Below are positions 56,241 to 64,000 of a stretch of 64,000 bases of DNA, one piece after another. The DNA comes from Gigaspora rosea. Lineage: Eukaryota; Glomeromycota; Glomeromycetes; Diversisporales; Gigasporaceae. The number at the start of each line of letters is the position of its first letter. The stretch's first letter is position 1. The position numbers and the translations under genes were made by a program. The notes beneath the pieces are model-generated. The model did no database searches and was not told the origin of the DNA. It worked only from the letters and a program-made list of their open reading frames with translations. The stretch is taken from NCBI GenBank assembly GCA_003550325.1, contig QKWP01000762.1, positions 152,607-216,606 of the forward strand, given 5' to 3'.

Positions 56241-56841
56241 AATTTAGCACTATATGATATTAACAAAATTTACTTTTCTACATTATTTTATCATCTATAG
56301 AATAACACTATATTATATAGCTTTGACTTTTATTTAATCTAAAAGTGCGCTTTACCAAAGCTTTTCTACAAATTTTCAATATGCCACAATAATTGATCTT
56401 GCTACTAGTCCGTCAATTGTAATAGTAGATAGTTAAACATCCTTAAAAAAACAAAAATAAAACAATGCCACTTGTGGCCTTTGTTTAACGGCATGTAATT
56501 CAGGATATCATATTTACTTAATAGATTGTTAATTTATTTATTTTGATCAATATAATTATATAATTATGGTAAATAAAGTAATCATAATATAATAATAGTG
56601 AAAATGCAGCATAGCCATTAATGCTTGAAATAATAAACAATAAAAACAATTAACTAAAACCCCTTGAATTTTAATAAAAATTGATCCTTTTCATATTCTT
56701 ATAACTAATACAGATCTAAAACATGTAAAAAAACAACATTAATTAAGTACTAGTTGTTGTATATGCTTTATTCTATTTCTATATCCTTTTATGTGCAATA
56801 GCTTCATCAGCTTAAATACTGCTTAAATCCCCACTCAAAAC

Positions 56842-57376
56842 TCCTCCTTCGATAATTAATATAAAAAGTAGCAAACAAATAAAAAATATATAAAATAAAT
56901 ACTATAAAATAGATAAATTTGGAATCGTTCTATCCTCTAACCCCAATATTATAGTCCAGTACTACATTTTTCTTCACAATCATGATCACGATTTTAAAAA
57001 AAACTATATTATCAAAAATAGATCTTGATTAATCCTGCTGCTCTCTTCAACCAATAATATTTGAACTTATTTCTTTCTGGTCTGGAATTTAAATAGTCAT
57101 TCATTGATGAATGTACTTTAAGCCTATATGCACCCTTTTTTTTTTATTCATGAACTCAACCTGACTGTTAAAGCATTGTTTTAGTCTATTTCCAAACTAT
57201 CATTCTAGACTTTTATCTACCCTTCTTATCTTCGATAATTAACATAAACAATAAAAAAAAAGCATAAAAATGATGAAATAGATAAATATTGGGACTGTTC
57301 TATTCTTCTAAGCTCCAATCTTACAATCCAGTGCTGCATTTTTTTTTATCATAGCCACGATTTTTTTTAAAAAAAC
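56842..57376. repeat. ~160-bp direct repeat
   Basis: TCCTTCGATAATTAATATAAA (56845) and TCTTCGATAATTAACATAAAC (57229) begin two related blocks that share AAATAGATAAATwTTGG, GTTCTATyCTtCTAA and CAGTaCTaCATTTTT. Copy 1 is ~56842-57005, copy 2 ~57229-57376. Non-coding; the repeat is unassigned. Confidence 0.55.
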
Positions 57377-57814
57377 ATGATATTGGAAAACTGGCTTATT
57401 AAGTTCTTGATTGATCCATTTAATTTAATGACCTTAGCCCAAATCTAATTAAATTCATAATATCATATGCACAAGCTCTAATGATTTATATTCTTAAAAC
57501 TTTTATAAAAAAAAAAATCGATGTATAACAAATGATTTATTTATTTTTAGGTTTATTCATATCAATTTATTATATTATATAGAATTACATGCTCCCAAAA
57601 AATTAAAACAAGAAAAATAAACTATTTTAAATAGATTACTATCATATATTCCTAGTAGCTCTAATTGATTAACTAGATAGAATCGTTTTATTAATTGATG
57701 TAAGTAAAAAGAAAGTGATGCATTGCTTTAAATACATTGAATGAATAAAATAGTACCATTAGCAGAGTCATTGACAAGACAAAAGGCCTATATAAATGCG
57801 ACCATATGGGCTGC

Positions 57815-58047
57815 CGTCAATAGAAATCAAGCAAATTTTTTTTAGTAACTTTTTTTAAAAGTTTAAATCAAAATAACTTAACATAAACTTGATCAAATTT
57901 GATAAATTTTTTTTTAAATTAATTCTATAAGTTTATGAAATTAATTTAAAAAAAATTTTATCAAATTTGATTAAATTTTTGTTAAGTTATTTCTGTTCAA
58001 AGTTCAAAAAAATTTTATTATAAAAAATTTGCTTGATTTCTATTGAC
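57815..58047. mobile_element. 233-bp foldback MITE
   Basis: GTCAATAGAAATCAAGCAAA and its inverse TTTGCTTGATTTCTATTGAC bound a long palindrome with inner AACTTGATCAAATTTGATAA / TTATCAAATTTGATTAAA arms. Belongs to the same general class as 40494-40684. Confidence 0.75.
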
Positions 58048-58100
58048 TCACGCATATGGATATCTACTAAAAACTGGACTTGAATGACATATCAATACAT

Positions 58101-59613
58101 TAAATAAATACTAACTGTAAACGAATAACAAAATTTACTACAACTGCAAGACAAATGTGAAGTTCATACCAATACAACTAAATTCACATTTCAAAAAATT
58201 GCAACAAAGTTCACCTGGATTGATAACTCCAAAAGCCCATAAGCTACAAAATACAAAAAGAGTGTAAACGTGCTAACGAAGACACTACTAGGAAAAACTT
58301 CAGAAGTAATAAGGGCCGTGACATATATTACCTAATATCCATTTACTAAGAGACCAGACCCCTCACCCATCTAAGACCAATCAAAAGGTTCGATTTTGTT
58401 ACACAAAAAAGTATATTTATCTCGAATTATTTTATAATTATGGTTAAATAATTCTTGATTTTGATTGGCTAGTATTCTAGATTGTGTAATCTAAGATCTC
58501 AGCTAACTCCCCACCCTCTAAAATATTAGGTAATATATGTCATGGCCCTAAGTCCAAGAACTATTATACTGACGACATTTCTAATAATGACAATTCATAT
58601 ATAAAAAAAAATAATAATAATAACAGGCTTAAATAAAAACAAAAAAAACCTTTAAACTATGTGTTTTATTATCTGAAGAAATTTCAAAATGTACACCTAT
58701 TGAATTTGTTAATATTTTAGAAGAAACTCCTAATGTAACTAAGCAGTCTATAAAAAAATTTAATAAATACTAACTGCAAACAAATAACAAAATTTACTAC
58801 AACTGCAAGACAAAATGTGAAGTTCATACCAACACACCTATCCATGTTCCAAAAAATTGCAATAAAGTTCACCTAAAATGATAACTTCAAAAGTCCATGA
58901 GCTACAAAATACCAAAAGAGTGTAAACGCTAATGAAAACATCTACTAGGAAAAGCTTAAGAAGCGATAAGTCCAAGAACAATTATACTGACGAATCTCTA
59001 CTGATATTTCTAATGACAACAATTCGTATAAAAAAAAAATTAATAATCAAGGCTTAAATAAAAACAAAAAAAAAAACTTTAAACTAAGCATCTTATCATC
59101 CAAAGAAATTTCAAAATGTACACCTGTTGAACTTGTTAATATTTCAGAAAAAATTTCTAATGTAACTAAGCAGTCTATAAAAAAATTTAATAAATACTAA
59201 CTGCAAAACTAATAACAAAATTTACTACAACTGCAAGAAAAATGTAAAGTTTATACTAACACAACTATCTATGTTCCAAAAAATTGCAACTAAGTTCATC
59301 TGGAACGATAACTCCAAAAGTTTATAAGCTACAAAATACCAAAAGAGTATAAATGTGCTAACGTAAATGTCTACTAGGAAAAGCTTAAGAAGTGATAAGT
59401 CCAAGAACTATTAAACTGACAAATATCTACCAACATTTCTAAAGACAACAATTCATATAAAAAAAAAATTAATAATCACAGGCTTAAATAAAAACAAAAA
59501 AAAAACTTTAAACTAGGTGCCTTATTATTCGAAAAAATGTACACCTGTTGAACTTGGTAATATTTCAGAAGAAGAAATTCCTAATGTAACTAAGCAGTAT
59601 ATAAAGAAATTTA
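58101..59613 (+). repeat. Three-copy ~425-bp tandem repeat with conserved frame
   Basis: Units at 58101-58760 (holding a MITE), 58761-59188 and 59189-59613. Net length of unit 1 without the MITE is ~421 bp, the others 428 and 425. Each begins TAATAAATACTAACTG and each has a short plus frame: EEISKCTPIEFVNI, KEISKCTPVELVNI and, with a deletion, CTPVELGNIS, followed by NVTKQSIKKFNKY in the first two. In unit 3 the frame continues past the repeat edge to KKFMDNQSYVHIY. The repeat abuts the Gag-like gene's 3' end on the opposite strand. Confidence 0.75.
58310..58551. mobile_element. PIF/Harbinger-like MITE with TAA target duplication
   Basis: GGGCCGTGACATATATTACC at 58313 and GGTAATATATGTCATGGCCC to 58548 are inverted ends, 236 bp in all. 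TAA flanks both sides (58310-58312, 58549-58551). The other two tandem units give the empty site (GATAAGTCC with a single TAA), so the insertion and its 3-bp duplication are directly shown. A GGGCC start and 3-bp TAA target site are typical of PIF/Harbinger. Confidence 0.88.
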
Positions 59614-60796
59614 TGGATAATCAGTCATATGTACATATTTATTGTCAGGATTTATTTTGATTGTCGAGATTGTTTGCAGGATTTTTTTGTTGAGATTATG
59701 ACCTGTCGGGATTCTGTTTGTCAGGAGTTTGACCTGCACCCTTTCTAACGGATCCTTCGGGTCATCCATTATCATACCTTCATAGAGCATATTCCTTTTA
59801 TTTTCCTTTTTCAGTTCATTACTATCATTTCGACTAATATTTATCCTTGCTCTTGGGGCCTTTTGTTCATCATTTTTAGGTTTTTCCTTTTCTTGTCTTT
59901 TATTTCTTTGACCAACATTCGGCAAAGAATCAACAGGCTTTGTTTTCTCTTTTTTATCACTTTTATTCATGTTCAAATGACTATCCGTTTCGATTCTGGT
60001 AGTATTAGTCGGCCTAGTCCTATCTGAGAGATGTTCTGTTCCTTTTTGATGATCTACTAAGCTATGTTCTACTGATAGTATTAGGACTATTACTCGAAGT
60101 GCTGAGGAAAGTGTTACTTGGGACAATTGAAAAAAGACTACTACTGCATTTGATACAATATTATAAACTGCAGCAAGGCCGTACACAGCCAAGTTGCATA
60201 CAATCATTATTTCACAAGCTTGGGCCATTTCTAATACTTCTTCTAGTGTGCTAGGCATAAATGTTTTTACAGCCAATAATAAGTCTGGGTGAAGCCCTTA
60301 CGTAAACATCATCATTTTTGTATTCTCAGAGTACTGGTTCCCAATCTGTTTTAGACGGCAGAAAAGCACAAACATATTTAAGGCATATTGTTCTGCAGTT
60401 TCTTTAGGGCCTTGATAACAATTTAACAACTCCAAAGTCCAACAGTCTATCAATGCCAGGGTACAAAACTCCAACAGAAACAGATGTATGAAGCTTTGCT
60501 CTTGTGAATCATTATTGTCCCAATAATGAATTTCTTTTTTTTGTTCTTTCTACTACAGCGCAACCAAACTAGACAAATGGGCACCTGCTACTACAAGCCT
60601 TCTTATTCCTAAATATTGTTCGCCTTGAAGGCTGATTAATTAAATCTAACCATTCTATTGGGTCTTGGTTATCTACAAAAATTGGAATTTTTACCAAATC
60701 TATTTCTACTTGAGGCTTCTGATGATGCACCAAAATGTTTACCATTGACTGGTAAAGTTGATTAAAGTGTTCATTATCGCTCTTCGAATTTAGCAT
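59611..60796 (-). pseudogene. Ty3-like retrotransposon Gag relic
   Basis: Read on minus: ATG at 60796 begins MLNSKSDNEHFNQLYQ, then VDNQDPIEWLDLINQ. After frame changes come RRLVVAGAHLSSLVAL, CYQGPKETAEQYALNMFVLF, then GLHPDLLLAVKTFMPSTLEE and EVLEMAQACEI. The pattern (P-x-E-x(3)-Q-Y, then F-x-x-G-L-x-P-x-L, then L-E-E-x-L-x-x-A) matches the Gag core of Ty3/Gypsy elements. A basic, Lys/Arg-rich tail follows in 60276-59611, where a nucleic-acid-binding region is expected; no CCHC knuckle is seen. No protease, reverse transcriptase or integrase is found. At least two frameshifts in the 1.2 kb. Confidence 0.65.
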
Positions 60797-60799
60797 ATT

Positions 60800-61230
60800 T
60801 TAACTAATTATTATTTTTTTATAATAAGAAGTGTGGGTTCAAAATGATTAGTCCACAAAATCAGCACCAAATATTACGATCAGTTGGGAGAGCTTGATTA
60901 AATTTTGCTGGTTTAGTTCGATCGTGAACAAAAGTAATAGTTTAAAACAATAAACTAACACACATAGTTTTGGGTTACAAGGTTTATCTTTATTCAATAC
61001 ATCGGGTTATCACAATAATACTAAATACTATATAATCGTTAACTACTGTCTTCTTACAAAAACCTGTTATACTGCCTGAAACTATATAGTTTCAGATTGA
61101 CCGAAACTGAAACTGGTATTACCAGGTTTGGGCATGACCTTCTTGGCAAAACTTGTCTAAAGACCCGAAACTATACCAATACTCCAAAACTTTACTAATA
61201 CTCTGAAACTGGTCTGCTAATAAGTTCTAA
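60800..61230 (-). other. Upstream region of the Gag relic, possible LTR remains
   Basis: Just upstream of the Gag start on the minus strand lies ATTGAATAAAGATAAACCTT (about 60985-61003), which contains an AATAAA polyadenylation signal, as in an LTR R region. TTTGGTGCTGATTTTG follows at about 60865 and could be a primer-binding site. Neither LTR boundary nor a second LTR was found in the window, so this remains a suggestion. 61080-61210 has repeated CTGAAACT / CCGAAACT motifs. Confidence 0.3.
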
Positions 61231-61454
61231 TTAAAAATACATGAATTCGCATTAATATACTGTATACATGCTCTATCTCTAAATTTTGTCTCATGCATTT
61301 AGACAAAATCATATATTAATAATAGTAGGAATAAAAAGTTATTTCCATAGCAAGAAATATAACTGAAAATTTGCTTTTATTCCCGACATTGCATACTCTA
61401 TGAACTTTACTCACCTAAAAACATCTATTGCGCTACTCTTCCGCCTGTAAAAGA

Positions 61455-61930
61455 TCCAAAATAAATAAATAAATAAATAAATAATAATTAAAAATAATGT
61501 TAAAAAAATTTTTAATAAAAAAACATATAATTTAAAAAAAAATTTAAAAATTTAAATGAAAAAAATAAAAAAATAAAATTAAACCAAAAAAAATTTAAAA
61601 ATTTAAACAAAAAAAAATAAAAAAAATAAAATTAAACCAAAAATAATTTTAAAAAACAAATAAAAAAAACAAGTTTAAAAAATAATAAAAAAAACATATA
61701 AAATAAAAAAAATAAAAATTATTAATAAAATAAAAAAAAACGTATAAATAAAATAAAAAAATTGTTTAAAAATAATTAAAATAAAAAAAAAACGTTTAAA
61801 AATAATTAAAATAAAAAAAATTTAAAATAATTAAAATAATTAAAATAAAAAAAATGGTTATAAATAATTAAAATAAAAAAACTGTTTAAAAATAATTAAA
61901 ATAAAATAAATAATTAATTAATTAAAAATG
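61455..61930. repeat. A-rich low-complexity tract
   Basis: Nearly 480 bp made of AAAT, AAATAAAAAA and TTTAAAAATAATT-type motifs with (AAAT)n at the start (61463-61480). Very few G or C. Probable slippage product; it may impede assembly, so length may be unreliable. Confidence 0.8.
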
Positions 61931-61939
61931 ATTACCAGT

Positions 61940-63120
61940 GTAAAACTTGTCTACATCATAAATTTAATGTATTTTAAATAAGAATATGATTTTAATAGTT
62001 CGTTTGTTTATTATATTTATTTAATAGGTCGATATAAATCAATTACACTTTAAGCTTTCAGTTTTGTAAGTATTTATTATATTATATATATATGAATACA
62101 TACTTGAACATTAAGCATTTATTTTATTTATTTTATTTTTCTATTACATACTTTATACAGTACAGAATACAATAAAAAAAGTGCAAGTTGAATGCTACGT
62201 GATAAAAGGATTATTCTATACTATTATTCCCAATTCTGAATTGAAACGTGTTCTTTCTCGATTTTTACTGAACATCAAATTCATAATGCAGATCATAAGA
62301 CTATAGAACAATTATTAATTTGCAATAATCCTTTTCATTAATATTTATAAAGATAAGTTTTATCTTTTTTTTTATACACTTTATAGAGCAAGAATATTAC
62401 TTGAAATTCATTATAATGAATGTCTAAATACTAAAAAATTTAGTATAACCTGAACCTCAAGCTAAACCTTTAAGGTTCTTTATATTGGCATAACAGAAGA
62501 ACTGCTTATGCCTAAAAAGATAGAAATAACTTGGGAAAGCAAGTTTGTTATGTCAAAAATTTTATAAATAATCTGTGCTACCACTAGGCTGAGCATGACG
62601 GTCATTAAAAAACCTGCTGTTGCTGAAAAAAATGCGGATGTGAATGCAAAAATTATTATATATGAAAATATTCAAATGCATTCTTTTAATGCATAAAAAG
62701 TTAGCATTTAATATTTAGTGATTTATTTTTATTCGCGTTTATTTATTTTATTTATTTTTTTAATTTTTTTGCATTATTAGGATAGTGGTTCTAAAAATGA
62801 CCAATGACATTTCACGATTCACGAATAACATAGCATGCCAATTGAGAATTCAGAAATGAAGCAGAATATTATAATAATAAGAGGTTTCAGAATTAAAATT
62901 CATAAATCTTATTTTGATAAAACAAGAAGACATATTTATTATTAAATAAGACATATAAGAGATGTACAATATCTTTATTTTTTTTTAATGTAGAATACAG
63001 TTTGTTTGCATTGATTTGTTCTAATTTGGTACTTCTGTACTTATCATGCCAAATTAGCCTAAAAAAATCTTTACATTTTTATATACTCTATACTATACAT
63101 TACTGTATACTCTTTACTCT
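61940..63120. other. Gene-free AT-rich stretch
   Basis: No recognised gene. A short plus frame at about 62180-62260 (KVQVECYVIKGLFYTIIPNS) reads like protein but has no known motif and no clear start. Nothing else supported. Confidence 0.4.
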
Positions 63121-63129
63121 ATTAAATTT

Positions 63130-63500
63130 ACTATTTTGAATTTGTAAACCATTACTATTTCGAATCGTAAACTATTACTAGAGTACTGCCCACCTACCTG
63201 CCTTGCAAACTTACATTTTATTTATACTTTTTTTGATGAAATTTCTTGTTATACATTCTAGTAGATCTTGAGTTTAGATTAGAAGATTCTTGCCAATTTT
63301 CTTTAAAAAGATCGATTTCTGAACATAGCGGCAGTGTATTTAAAACTTCACTGACATAAATGGCTTATGTATATTTTTATAATATAAAAATTACATGTTT
63401 TATCTACTTTATCTGTATTAACATTAATCTTTATATTAATAAGCCTCAATTACTATTTTGTTAAAATAAAGATTAAAATTTTTTTTTATTTATTAATACC
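63130..63500 (-). repeat. Dispersed repeat copy 2 with a short open frame
   Basis: The inverse-orientation partner of 15141-15500. The shared minus-strand frame reads CSEIDLFKENWQESSNLNSR, then STRMYNKKFHQKKYK and a stop, where copy 1 has several substitutions. Flanking AAGTTTGCAAGG and AGTAATGGTTTAC motifs are also shared. Either a transposon with a coding end or the last exon of a gene family. Confidence 0.65.
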
Positions 63501-63672
63501 TTATAAATAATAAAACTATAACAAGCGATCCAATACAATATAGTCTTTTTTAATATTGTGTAAGTTAAAAAAAGGATCTTCCGCAACTCTATCCATCGAT
63601 CACCTGTACCAACAAATATGCTAATACTTGAGAAGTAAAGTCTCAAAGAAATAGAGAAAAACAATCAATTAC

Positions 63673-63873
63673 ATGCAACCTGGCAGCTGTTATTTAGGGA
63701 TACAGTTAACTGAGTATCTGCTAATAGCTTTAGAGTTTGTCACTCACCACAAAACAGGCACTTGTCATTTAGAGGTAAAGTTAATAGACTACCTGCTGAC
63801 AAGCTTAGAGTTTATCACTTACCACAACCTGAGAAGTCTTTGGCGGCTTTTTAATAGATTTTGGACTATATGA
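63673..63873 (+). other. Short ORF with an internal 25-residue duplication
   Basis: 66 codons. The unit GSCYLGIQLTEYLLIALEF then VTHH is followed by GTCHLEVKLIDYLLTSLEF then ITYH, from a ~75-bp direct DNA duplication. Whether it is expressed cannot be judged; no family recognised. It ends shortly before another open frame at the window edge. Confidence 0.35.
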
Positions 63874-64000
63874 GAAGAACTACTGTCTCTACTAAGGCTA
63901 CAGGCGAACTTGTATTGGTATCGTTGTTTTGTGGAGAATTTTCAAAAAGTGGGTGACTTGGTAAAAGTTGGCGATTTGGCTTACCCCCTTCAAAAGATCT
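63871..64000. other. Open frames running off the right edge
   Basis: Both strands are open to the edge. On minus, a frame reads RSFEGGKPNRQLLPSHPLFE and ends at a stop near 63871, Asn/Ser/Pro-rich. On plus, NLYWYRCFVENFQKVGDLVK and VGDLAYPLQKI can be read. The base composition is less AT-skewed than nearby DNA, so one may be a real exon, but the window ends before this can be decided. Confidence 0.3.

Overview
This is a eukaryotic nuclear window, most likely from an arbuscular mycorrhizal fungus (Glomeromycotina, Rhizophagus-like). The reasons are the very high A+T content, short GT..AG introns in gene remnants, dense decayed DNA transposons, and the set of expanded gene families: Sel1 repeat, tyrosine-kinase-like kinase, F-box/LRR, ribonuclease-inhibitor-type LRR, BTB-BACK-TLDc and amidohydrolase. 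The organism is an inference; no rRNA, tRNA or housekeeping marker is present. There are no bacterial features (no operons, ribosome binding sites or CRISPR).

Only two long genes look intact: a single-exon F-box protein (15933-17573, +) and a Sel1-repeat protein of sixteen 36-residue units (32972-34762, +). A third, small coiled-coil ORF (13934-14137, +) is plausible. The other recognisable protein-coding DNA is broken: a two-domain kinase (6180-8532), a kinase N-lobe relic (2860-3250, -), a kinase C-lobe relic (34850-35220), an LRR array (20160-21930, -), an amidohydrolase (39470-41070, -), three BTB-BACK-TLDc copies (43200-47880), a BED finger (3530-3690), a hAT-like transposase (48700-50700), a MULE transposase with a FLYWCH finger (51518-52897, -) and a Gag-like retrotransposon gene (59611-60796, -).

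Between these the window is a stack of mobile elements whose ends can be read. They include hAT-type elements with 8-bp target duplications (8998-10361, 22372-23004, 37075-38959), a 9-bp-duplication element (4115-4985) with relatives at 36137-36629, 38240-38370 and 47944-48690, TA-flanked elements (21431-21743, 22001-22152, 25755-28436), a TAA-flanked Harbinger-like MITE (58313-58548) and many short foldbacks. Several are nested, which gives an insertion order. The most unusual item is a ~1 kb retroposon (44126-45139) with a tRNA-like head, an A18 tail and 13-bp target duplications, GC-richer than its surroundings, sitting inside the BTB-TLDc pseudogene cluster.

No metabolic or defence pathway is assembled here. 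The picture is of a fast-changing accessory region in which signalling and protein-interaction families duplicate and decay while transposons insert into them.
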